A stretch of 17,665 bases of DNA from contig JASAOO010003023.1 of NCBI GenBank assembly GCA_030849075.1, positions 1 to 17,665 on the forward strand, written 5' to 3'. Every line of letters starts with the position of its first letter. Within the stretch, counting starts at the first letter, position 1. Under the pieces are notes generated by a model. The model ran no database searches. It was not told the DNA's origin and worked only from the letters and a program-made list of their open reading frames with translations. A program made the translations under genes and the position numbers. This stretch comes from Zelonia costaricensis. Taxonomy: Eukaryota; Euglenozoa; Kinetoplastea; Trypanosomatida; Trypanosomatidae. Below, in pieces: positions 8,090 through 15,560 of this stretch.

Positions 8090-8290
8090 GGGGAGCGGGG
8101 GGCAGAGCCCCGCGTGCCCCACCCCCACCATGCGGTTGCCTCTCCGACTCACAGGTGCCCTTGAGCTCTGCGTGGCGCTGGTGGGAACTTGCTGGGACGC
8201 AGCCACGTCACTCTAGCAGATCGCGGACAACATGACACGCACCACGCCATGCCTGATGGTTCGCAACAGCACACACGCGTTTCTGTACGT
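8090..8290. mobile_element. Candidate degenerate SIDER-like retroposon relic
   Basis: This patch of mixed, balanced composition (for example accatgcggttgcctctccg at about 8127 and gcgctggtgggaacttgctg at about 8176) interrupts purine/CA-rich flanks. Its style and its place in a probable 3' UTR fit the short interspersed degenerate retroposons of Leishmania, known to affect mRNA stability. My impression of similarity to SIDER2 is from memory and could not be verified; ends, orientation and any poly-A tail cannot be fixed. Confidence 0.3.
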
Positions 8291-8309
8291 GTGTGTACGT
8301 GTAGGGGGT

Positions 8310-8357
8310 CCTCCATGCGATTTGTGGAGGCTCCCTGAGGCTCCGTGAGGCTCGCAC
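8310..8357. repeat. Small hairpin followed by three tandem decamers
   Basis: CCTCCA (8310-8315) and TGGAGG (8325-8330) can pair around a 9-base loop. The right arm runs into three 10-base units, aggctccctg, aggctccgtg and aggctcgcac, from 8328 to 8357. It lies just beyond the SIDER-like patch. Function unknown. Confidence 0.7.
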
Positions 8358-8404
8358 GGCTGAGATCGAAAGGGGGGGAAGAGGAAAGCGGAAGCGGAGA
8401 GGGT

Positions 8405-8417
8405 ACACACACACACA
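8405..8417. repeat. (AC)n microsatellite
   Basis: Short AC repeat in the kinase 3' flank, followed by aataaac. Confidence 0.8.
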
Positions 8418-8642
8418 ATAAACAAGAAAGAAAGAGAAGAGTCAGACGCTTGCTCGAGCACGCACGCGATGCCTAGAGAGGGGGTGCACGCTGCAGGGGG
8501 GGGGGTGGCGGTGGTACATACAGCGGATTCGATGGCGGAGAGGCGGAGAGCGGCTTCCCTGCACCGGTGATGCGAGTGCGTCCTTGACGCGTTTGTGCGT
8601 GCGACAGTGGAAGCCACGGAGCAACGGAAAGCACACCCAATG

Positions 8643-8718
8643 CACACAAACACACATGTCCGCCCGCAGACACACACGCACAAACACACATACACACAGA
8701 GAGAGAGAGGGAGAGAGA
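8643..8718. repeat. CA-rich then GA-rich simple-sequence block
   Basis: Interrupted CA repeats (8643-8698) change directly into GA repeats (8699-8718). On the minus strand this is GT-rich sequence preceded by a CT tract. It is probably UTR or intergenic low-complexity DNA. Confidence 0.85.
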
Positions 8719-8990
8719 TGAAAACTCAGTGATGTGCACCCACTCCCCCCCAAAAAAGGAAGAAACAAGAAACCACGCGGTGGGGACGTGTCGTGAGCGT
8801 GTTGGAGAAATAAGCCAATGCGCTTACACGAGACCCCCACCGCCCTCACCACACCAACAGAAAAACGGAAAAGAAGAAAAGCAAAAACCCGTCAGGGAAG
8901 GAGCGGGGGGTTGGGGAGGGGAGGAAGAGGCGCAGTTGCCGTGGTGAGAACCACCGACTTGATAAGCAAGCAAGAGCACCAACAGCAACG

Positions 8991-9071
8991 GCACACACAC
9001 ACAGAGGGAACAAACAAACGAAAAAAGGACGCACGCAAGTGGAAGATTCGAGAGGAAATCAAAAAAAAAAA
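8991..9071. repeat. (AC)n and A-rich stretch at the start of the kinase 3' UTR
   Basis: A CA repeat at 8991-9004 and an A11 run at 9061-9071 lie just downstream of the kinase stop. On the minus strand (mRNA sense) these are GT and T-rich, as in many trypanosomatid 3' UTRs. Confidence 0.75.
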
Positions 9072-9202
9072 GAAGCGAACGCGAGCGGACATATGATCGA
9101 AACTGGTCCGGCACCCTCACCACAGCCACACACACGCAAACATGCTGACTCCTCCTTTTTCCACTGTGCTGCACTGGTAGCGCACAGCCGCGACGGCGGC
9201 GC

Positions 9203-11254
9203 TCAGAATCGCGACTCCCGCTTCGCGGCGGCCGCCACCAGCTCCGCCTGTCGCGCCATCCGAGCAAGGAACTTGTCCGTGTAAAGCGTGCGCTCGAGTT
9301 CTGTGATCTGGAACATGGCCAGAGGCATCAGCCGCCCACTGGGCAGCCGGAGCGACGCCGCGTCCACCTTCACCGCGGCCTCTGGCGCGTCCGCGACCGT
9401 CGCGTCAGCAGCGGCAAAGAGCTCGTCGAAGAAGGAGTGCTCGACCACCTCCGGCGCGGTGAGCCGCTTCTCTGGGGTGTAGCAGAGCAGCGCGGCGATC
9501 AGCGAGACGGCGTCGTTGGGCGTGCCCACCGGAAAGAGGTGCCGCCACGGAATGGCTCGCACCTTGAGGACGTCGTAGTACTCCTCGAACGCAGGCACGT
9601 CGCCGCCTCCGTGGTGCGGCGCAGGGTACTCGTGCTCGTGGTGCTGGAAGTGGCCAGCGCCCACCGGCTTTGACGGCGTGGTTGACGGTGTCGCGGATGC
9701 CTGCGACGGCGCGCCGTCCTCCAGCGCGTCGTGCAGGTAGTCCTCCTCCTCCTCCCCGCCGTCCTCCATCCTCGCACCGCTCACATGCAGCCCGGTGGAC
9801 GCAGCGCCACGCGCTTGCCGCGCGCCGCCGGACCCCGCGGAGGCGGGGTACGCGTGGTGCGGTGCCCCGGGTGCGGGTGGCTGCGGGTGCGGGTAGGCGT
9901 GGTGGTGCATCGCGTGCGTGCGCAGCAGCGCCTCGGCGCACTGCGGGTTCATGGCGTACATCTCCTGCCGCGACGGCGCCCCCAGCACCTTGAAGAGCTC
10001 GGCCATCTGATCCACCGAGGTGCTCCCGCGGAAAAGCGGGCGTCCCGACTCGCGGAGCAGCTCCGCGGCGAGGCACCCGAAGGACCACATATCCACGGCA
10101 CAGCCGTAGTGCAGCGCACCGAAGAGCAGCTCCGGCGCGCGGTAGTAGCGCGAGCAGATGTAGGACACGTTCTTCTCCGCCGAGGGGCAGACGATCTGCT
10201 TGGCGCTCCCGAAGTCGCAGACCTGCAGGCGGCCGGTGTCGGGGTCGACGAGGACGTTGGCCGGCTTGAGGTCGCGGTGGCACACGTGTCGGGCATGCAT
10301 GAAGGTCAGTGCGCGGGCCAGCTGAAACAGAATAACCTTCACCCAGCGCAGCGGGAGGTACGGCTGGTGCGGCGAGTCCACGAGGGGGTCCTGGTCAACG
10401 CCGCTGCCAACCTTGGGCGACGCCGGAGGGCGCCCCGACGCACGGCGGCCATGCACCTCCGACTGCACGCCTGCGCTGGCGTCCGTCGAACCCGCCGCGC
10501 TGGTGGGTGGCTGCGTTGGCGACGCTGGCGGCGAAACCGGCGTACCGGCCGCGTACATGCTAGGCATGCGGTGCGCCTTGAAGTAGAACTTCTTCACGTG
10601 GCTGAGGTCCATGGGCAGGTAGCTCATCACCATCTCCAAGTACCTCACGGCGGCGGCCGCCGACGCGGCGGGGCCGTGGTCGCCGTGCAGCGGGTAACGC
10701 GTCTGGGTGGGGTGGAAGGGGGGCAGGAAGCCAAAGTCGCCACCAAGAGCACCGCCGCCGCTCATCCCAGCCGCAGCAGCGATCGCCTCCTCCGCCTCGG
10801 ACGAGGCGCTGTCGTAGGTCACGTAGGAGTCGAGCAGCTCCACAATGTTTGGGTGATGCGCGCCGGCCCAGCTGCCAACACCACCGACGCCGCCGCCTGT
10901 CGCCGCCGGCAGCAGTGACGGCGGTGCAGGGGTGGGGACTGCCGGGTGCGGCTCGTCGACCAGGACAGTGTTCAAGATCGCCACCTCACGGTTGTGCAGC
11001 CGCGGGTCGTAGCGCACCCGCTTGATGGCGACCCGCTCGCCCGAGTGCACCTCTTCAGCCAGCAGAACCACGCCGAAGGTGCCGCGGCCGAGGTAGCGCT
11101 GCGGCCTGTACACCGGTGCCGACCCACTTGCTGCGGTGGTGCCGCTGCGTTGTGAGCTGTGACCTGCCGCCGTGGCGCCGGCGCTCCCACAGAGACCCGC
11201 GCCGGCGCGCGTCCCCGAGAGCGGCCGGCGCGGACGCGAGGGCTTCTCGGTCAT
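9203..11254 (-). CDS. GSK3-family (CMGC) protein kinase with long insertions
   Basis: This 683-residue Ser/Thr kinase has glycine loop LGRGTFGVV at ~55-63, VAIK lysine at ~77, NREVAIL with the alphaC glutamate at ~90, HRDLKPANVL at ~326, DFGSAKQI at ~346 and activation segment VSYICSRYYRAPE at ~363-375, with the tyrosine that GSK3 enzymes autophosphorylate. The C-lobe pattern (SVDQMAELFKVLGAPSRQEM, later LLCYTPEKRLTAPEVVEHSF) is GSK3-specific. The arginines and lysine that form the GSK3 pocket for primed substrates (NRE, HRD, SAK) are all kept, so it is probably active on pre-phosphorylated substrates. Canonical GSK3 is about 350-480 residues; here low-complexity inserts lie at ~105-200, ~240-300 and ~438-555 (H/P/A/G-rich). 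The frame is open upstream to a GTG at 11488, but the first ATG is 11254. It probably corresponds to the long GSK3 isoform of trypanosomatids. Confidence 0.94.
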   Translation of the reverse strand: MTEKPSRPRRPLSGTRAGAGLCGSAGATAAGHSSQRSGTTAASGSAPVYRPQRYLGRGTFGVVLLAEEVHSGERVAIKRVRYDPRLHNREVAILNTVLVDEPHPAVPTPAPPSLLPAATGGGVGGVGSWAGAHHPNIVELLDSYVTYDSASSEAEEAIAAAAGMSGGGALGGDFGFLPPFHPTQTRYPLHGDHGPAASAAAAVRYLEMVMSYLPMDLSHVKKFYFKAHRMPSMYAAGTPVSPPASPTQPPTSAAGSTDASAGVQSEVHGRRASGRPPASPKVGSGVDQDPLVDSPHQPYLPLRWVKVILFQLARALTFMHARHVCHRDLKPANVLVDPDTGRLQVCDFGSAKQIVCPSAEKNVSYICSRYYRAPELLFGALHYGCAVDMWSFGCLAAELLRESGRPLFRGSTSVDQMAELFKVLGAPSRQEMYAMNPQCAEALLRTHAMHHHAYPHPQPPAPGAPHHAYPASAGSGGARQARGAASTGLHVSGARMEDGGEEEEDYLHDALEDGAPSQASATPSTTPSKPVGAGHFQHHEHEYPAPHHGGGDVPAFEEYYDVLKVRAIPWRHLFPVGTPNDAVSLIAALLCYTPEKRLTAPEVVEHSFFDELFAAADATVADAPEAAVKVDAASLRLPSGRLMPLAMFQITELERTLYTDKFLARMARQAELVAAAAKRESRF

Positions 11255-11350
11255 GCGGGAAGCGGTCGAGTAGGCTGCGAGGCTGCGGCGGCGGTGCGTA
11301 CTGGCGTGTGTGCGTGTGGATGGGGGGGGGGTCTTCGTATGATCCTCTTG

Positions 11351-11376
11351 CTGCAAGATGGAAAAAGACGAGGGAT
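11351..11376 (-). promoter_or_regulatory. Candidate spliced-leader acceptor for the kinase gene
   Basis: The minus strand reads CCCTCGTCTTTTTCCATCTTGCAG, a good pyrimidine tract ending in CAG with AG at 11352-11351. It would give a 5' UTR of about 97 bases and would exclude most of the upstream GTG-led frame, supporting the start at 11254. Confidence 0.6.
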
Positions 11377-11640
11377 GGGAAGGGGCGGGCCCAAAAACGA
11401 GACCACGACGGAGCCCTGGTGAGAGAACACTCAAGCAAGAAAAAAATGGATGAGTGCACCGAGGCGAGTCGAGCCAGAGAAGCGCCACCCGAGCACGCGG
11501 GACCAGACAAGCAAGAAGGTCTTGAAAGGCGGAGGGCCCTCCTTGAGGTAGGGCACCGCCGAGTCGCGCACGCGGAAAGGATCTGATGTGTGGGTGTGTG
11601 TGAAGGGTGGAGGGGTGAAGAGGCGCAGCAGTGGGAGCAG

Positions 11641-11658
11641 GTGTGTGTGTGTGTGTGT
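11641..11658. repeat. (GT)9 microsatellite
   Basis: Perfect GT dinucleotide repeat on the + strand in the kinase upstream region; most other dinucleotide repeats in the window are CA on this strand. Confidence 0.9.
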
Positions 11659-13041
11659 AGAATATACAGTCCTCGGAAATAAAAAAGACGGAGGAGGAGG
11701 CGCGAGGTGGGCGACGAAAGCAAAGAGGTCGTCGGGCAAGGAGTCGCGCCCTTCAATGAGGAACGTGAAAGCCACAAGTCACCACCACGAGAAACACAAA
11801 GAGAAGGAGAGAAAAAAAAAAGGCGCGCTTGCGTGTGTCTCTCGCGGGCTCTGGAGAGTGAAGAGCGAGAGAGCAGCGTGTATGCGTGTGCGTGTGTTTG
11901 TGACGACGCACCGCTCACCCCGGGGTGAGGGGAGAGAGGAATAGGGCTCGAGGAGGGTCGGCCAGGGCGCGGTGACTTTAGACTCAACGCCACAGGTGTG
12001 TTCGCGTACCCGGCAGGACCGTGACGTGTTGCCCGATGCGGACACGTACTTCGAAAACGAAAGCAGGCGGAAAGAAATGTGAGGCCGCGTGCGGGGAATG
12101 CAGCCGACCGCGCGCTTACTCACGCACAGGTGCAGGTGGGAAAGCGAGCACACAGACGCATCCAGGCCGCAGCACCTTCCTTTTTATTTGCTTGGTTGTG
12201 GTGGGTATGATGAGTAGCTTTCGCGCGTAGTAAGAAGGGGGTAGGGGGAGGAAGGGGGGTGGGGGTACAGACACACCAACACACTCAGACCGGGAGAGAC
12301 ACGCACACGCGGACCAGCAGTGATGTGAGGGACGCTGTAGTCGGAGGCGCGGCAGACAATTCAAACAAAAAGAAGGGACAACGTGAGGTAGGCAGTGAAG
12401 GCGTTGAGGTGAGTGGACCGCGTGCACGACACACCACTCGGGAGCGCAACATGAATGTCAGCGCCGTGTTCGTTGCACTTTGCGGGTCACACAGCACGGC
12501 ACCACCCAGTCACGGGACCGTGGTACCGCCAAGGCTATGCCGTGCAAGACGCGGTGAGTGAGCGGCCATGGCGCTCGCATGCCACCAGCTGCAGCCTTAA
12601 CCTTGACGAGACTTCAGCACCATATACACCTACACACACGAAGAAGCGTTCGTCGTGCCCTCCTTGCCTCTCCTTTCCACTCTCCCAGTTTCTTTTTTTA
12701 AAGTTCAATCTCGTTGCCGTTCAGTCGAGTAGATTCCACCATCAGCGTCCAAAGCAGCGCGTCATCCCTCGCAAAATTGAAATCGCCACGGCGGAGATGC
12801 GGGGCGGGGTCGGGTGTGCGCGCGGGGCAACCGAACAGGGAGGAGGAGCGGGGAAAGGGAGGGTGGGGACGTTGCGGGAGCAGGGTATGCACTCACACGA
12901 AAACGTCCATGCGGCCCTCTTCTCCCTCTCCACCCTCGTCCGTTACACGCTCTACGGCGTGCCGTGTCGTGGAGTCAGAGGCCAGCCGACGAGGCACGTA
13001 CCAGCCGCACACGCAACAACAACACTTCCGACGCACCCGAG

Positions 13042-13065
13042 ACACACACACACGCAAACACAAAT
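13042..13065. repeat. CA-rich microsatellite
   Basis: Interrupted AC repeat in the probable 3' UTR of the IWS1-like gene. Confidence 0.85.
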
Positions 13066-13403
13066 AGTGCTCGTAGAGAGGCAACAAGAAAGCGATGAAG
13101 GGAGAAGGAGTGCGAGGGACGTGCAGAGGGGCTGAAGCGTACGCATCAGTTCCTTGACCCCCCACCCACCCGCCCATCCCCTCCCCTCCACCGCGCCTCG
13201 TCCACGCACCCGCGCATGTCAACTCTCTTTTCATCTTTTACTTCGTGCAACAAGCGGGGCGTAGCTGCAGTGGAAGACGAGCTAGACGGAGAGTGAGACA
13301 TCTGGGGGAGAACCTCGATGGGACTTGTAAGGCTGTCGGGCACCGCTCCTCCGCTCCTCTGTACACCTTCCTCAGTCTCTCCGCCTCGACCCCCCTCCCC
13401 CTA

Positions 13404-14915
13404 TTATCGCCTCGAGCGCGGATTCTCGTGCTCGATGTAGTCGGCCAGCTTGCCCGAGACGTTCGTGATCGTCGCCGGCGGCGGACGCCACGGCAGCACC
13501 CCGTTGTACGAGGTCGGGTCGCGCGGGTCGGGCTTCATGAAGGACTTCTGGAACGCCTCGGAGCACGTCTCGAGCACCTCAAAGGGCGAGGCAACAGTTG
13601 GGTCGCGCTGGCACTTCCACACCGCCTTGTTGCGACTCTCCTCCGACTGGTCCTTGTCCGTGGCGCCGCTGATGACACGGCTGAAGGACGTCAGCAGTTG
13701 CACACACTTGGCGCGGTTGTCGATCGTCTCGTCGTTGTACCGGCGCAGAGCGTTGAGGGCGCGGCCGAGGTCCGTTTTGATGAGGTGCTCGCGGCTCACC
13801 CCCATGAACGCCGTGAGGTCCTCGGAGGCGGCGATGCTGCCCTCCATCGGCAGCGTCACGAGAATGTCGAGTGCGGTGGTGCGCAGCTCGTACGGCGCCG
13901 GCTCCGCCCGGTCAACGTCGTAGAGCCAGTAGCTCAGCTCCTGCAGGATACCGCCGTCGACGAGCCGTCCCACCATGTACGCCTGCCGGCACCGCGCCTG
14001 CACAATCGGCTTGAGCGCAACACGGTTCAGCGGGAAGGCACCAGGGGTCGTGTTACGGCCGCTGAGGATGTCGTCGTCCATCTTGCGCGCCTTCGCCATG
14101 GCCCCGACGAGCTCCTTCGCAATCTCCACCAGCTCCGCCGCCGACGTCTTGCGCTGCGCCGCCTTCTTCAGGGTCTGATCGACTCGCATTTTCGCCTCCC
14201 GCACGGCAGCCTTGTGCAGCCGCGCCTCGATCGCGGCGGCCGCAGCAGAGAGACTGGCGGCCGGCACCAGGCCGTAGTCATCGCCGTCCTCGCCGCCACC
14301 GTTCAGGTCGGTGGAGTTGAGATAGATGTCAGCGTCTGCCGTCGCAGCAGCAGCAGCCGTCTTTCCGGTGCGCTTACGCGTGCTCTCCTTGCTGGACTTC
14401 TTCTTGGCCCTCTTCTTGTCCTCCTTGCCGCTCTTCGACTTCTGCTTGTGCTTGCCGCTGCTGCTGCTCTTGTGCTTGTCCTTCTTGGAGGACTTGTGCA
14501 GCTTCTTCCATCGCTTGTACAGCGCCTTGCCGAGTCGCTTCGCCGCCTTCTTGTCCGCAATGCCGCGCAGCGCCGCGTCGTCCATGTCTCCCTCCTCCGC
14601 CCCCGCCTCCCCCGACGCCGCCCCGCCATCGCGGAAGAGCACCGTGTCCTCCCCCTCCTCCTCGTCTGCCACGTCGCTGCCGTCACCGCTCTCGGCGTCC
14701 CCGGCTGACGCGTTGTCCGACTCGCCCCCCTCCGCGGCGCGCAGGGCCTCTTCAAAACTCCAGCCGCTGCCCCCCACCGCAGTGGGGGCGGCTGCAGTGG
14801 GGGCGGCACCGGCGGCACCAGCGTACGTGCCCATCGGCAGGTTCTCCTCGGCCCCCTCGGCGTGGACCGGCAGCGAGGCCGGCGCCAGGCCGAGAATGCT
14901 GTCCTCCTCCTCCAT
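13404..14915 (-). CDS. IWS1/Spn1-like protein with TFIIS N-terminal-type domain
   Basis: This 503-residue, probably nuclear protein has an acidic N-terminus (MEEEDSILGLAP, then E/D/S-rich to ~110), a strongly basic stretch at ~126-182 (KRWKKLHKSSKKDKHKSSSS and more, suitable as nuclear localisation or nucleic-acid contact), and an E/A-rich helical region at ~205-290. Residues ~319-412 form a helical bundle of TFIIS N-terminal/LEDGF type (GGILQELSYWLYDVDR; ALDILVTLPM; LIKTDLGRALNALRRYND; NRAKCVQLLTSFSRVI). In other eukaryotes IWS1/Spn1 joins Spt6 and elongating RNA polymerase II through this domain. The C-terminal tail contains LPWRPPP and ends HENPRSRR. No zinc ribbon is present, so it is not TFIIS itself. 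The start is the first ATG (14915); the frame upstream opens only with GTG at 14975. Assignment to IWS1 rather than another protein with this domain is inference. Confidence 0.82.
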   Translation of the reverse strand: MEEEDSILGLAPASLPVHAEGAEENLPMGTYAGAAGAAPTAAAPTAVGGSGWSFEEALRAAEGGESDNASAGDAESGDGSDVADEEEGEDTVLFRDGGAASGEAGAEEGDMDDAALRGIADKKAAKRLGKALYKRWKKLHKSSKKDKHKSSSSGKHKQKSKSGKEDKKRAKKKSSKESTRKRTGKTAAAAATADADIYLNSTDLNGGGEDGDDYGLVPAASLSAAAAAIEARLHKAAVREAKMRVDQTLKKAAQRKTSAAELVEIAKELVGAMAKARKMDDDILSGRNTTPGAFPLNRVALKPIVQARCRQAYMVGRLVDGGILQELSYWLYDVDRAEPAPYELRTTALDILVTLPMEGSIAASEDLTAFMGVSREHLIKTDLGRALNALRRYNDETIDNRAKCVQLLTSFSRVISGATDKDQSEESRNKAVWKCQRDPTVASPFEVLETCSEAFQKSFMKPDPRDPTSYNGVLPWRPPPATITNVSGKLADYIEHENPRSRR

Positions 14916-14925
14916 GTTGGCGATG

Positions 14926-14959
14926 CTCCAGGCGAGGGCCAGATACGAGGGGGGGGGGG
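14926..14959 (-). promoter_or_regulatory. C11 tract and possible spliced-leader acceptor of the IWS1-like gene
   Basis: On the minus strand eleven C (14959-14949) and a mixed pyrimidine stretch precede the ATG at 14915. The first AG after the C run is at 14942-14941 or nearby only as part of other triplets; the clearest is GGAG with AG at 14927-14926, which would leave a very short 5' UTR of about ten bases. An acceptor upstream of the C run is equally possible. Confidence 0.25.
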
Positions 14960-15514
14960 ATACACAGAGAGACACGAGGGAACGTGTTCGTCGCTGTTAT
15001 AGCGGTCAGCGGCAGGAGAAGAAACAGAATGCGAGCCTCAGATGACGTCTAGGCTGCCGCGATGCGCGGATGTGCGTGTGGGTGGAGGTGCGTGTGCTGC
15101 CATCCACGTTTGTGTTTGCACGGGTGCCGGGCATACGAAACACAGAAGCAATTAAGGTAGGTGCGAGTGGTGCAAGTCTTGAAGGAGAGAAAGCGCGGAA
15201 GAGGCGTGTGCGTACTACCGAGGGGGGGGACTGCAGCGCGAGTCGGCACTGCACGGTCACGTAGCACGGACGCTGTGTCGAGTGTCTCGCCCCCCTCCCC
15301 CTTTTCCGCAGACATACAGAGACATGAACGAGCACAGTCTTCGCGCGTCACCACCTTCCACCCTACCCTCGCGGAAGGCTTGAGGGTGAGGCGGCTTCGA
15401 TTCTCGGATCTGCACGCTTTTACGCCCTTCTTCAAGAGGCTTCGTCGCTTCTGGGGGTCTCATGTCCCTGTGGGATAGGAGATGGTAGTAGCAGCGCGGG
15501 CATTCTGGCCACGT

Positions 15515-15547
15515 CACACCACACATACACACACACTCAAACACACA
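15515..15547. repeat. CA-rich microsatellite in the 3' UTR of the RAD51-like gene
   Basis: Interrupted CA repeat 14 bases beyond the stop codon at 15561-15563. Confidence 0.85.
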
Positions 15548-15560
15548 AAAAGGCAGCCTC

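Larger units (their letters stand above)
5361..9202 (-). other. 3.8-kb gene-free stretch between the kinase and GTPase genes
   Basis: This holds the 3' UTR of the kinase (from 9202 leftward), intergenic DNA and the 5' UTR of the GTPase. The + strand is mainly purine-rich with scattered CA repeats and homopolymers. Open frames of 212-382 codons occur, but they are rich in C/V/R/S/P runs derived from GT/CT repeats and show no family motif, so I do not call genes. Special items within it are listed separately: a reversed polypyrimidine/AG signal, a SIDER-like patch, a decamer array and microsatellites. Long 3' UTRs are common in Leishmania and often carry stability or translation elements. Confidence 0.6.
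11255..13403 (-). other. 2.1-kb intergenic stretch between the IWS1-like and kinase genes
   Basis: This contains the 3' UTR of the IWS1-like gene (13403 leftward) and the 5' region of the kinase. It is purine-rich on + near 11255-12300, more balanced around 12430-12620 and 12930-13015 (possible eroded repeats, unidentified), and pyrimidine-rich on + at about 12655-12705 and 13155-13240. Frames of 64-312 codons are overlapping low-complexity or the GTG-led extension of the kinase frame; none is convincing. Confidence 0.6.
14916..15560 (-). other. Intergenic stretch between the RAD51-like and IWS1-like genes
   Basis: 645 bases. The right end (15515-15547) is CA-rich; the middle is mixed; the left end carries the G11 run at 14949-14959 (C11 on the sense strand). 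No gene, tRNA or conserved RNA could be supported. Confidence 0.65.

Noticed and set aside
8643..8718. Repeats that might suggest a CRISPR-like or satellite array
   Set aside because: Simple CA/GA dinucleotides without spacers; typical eukaryotic microsatellite.
9731..10918. 395-codon + strand ORF
   Set aside because: Antisense shadow of the kinase gene.
11255..11488. 78-residue N-terminal extension of the kinase
   Set aside because: GTG start, no ATG, and a good splice acceptor lies inside it at 11352-11351.
13245..14708. 487-codon + strand ORF
   Set aside because: Antisense shadow of the IWS1-like gene; L/R/H-rich as expected from the reverse strand of GC-rich coding sequence.
14770..14815. 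Hairpin-forming gcagtgggggcg repeat
   Set aside because: It lies within the coding sequence of the IWS1-like protein and encodes an A/P/T-rich low-complexity stretch; no reason to see a regulatory site.
15380..15410. tRNA-like B box (gcttcgattct)
   Set aside because: The T-arm stem does not pair and no A box or cloverleaf can be formed around it.
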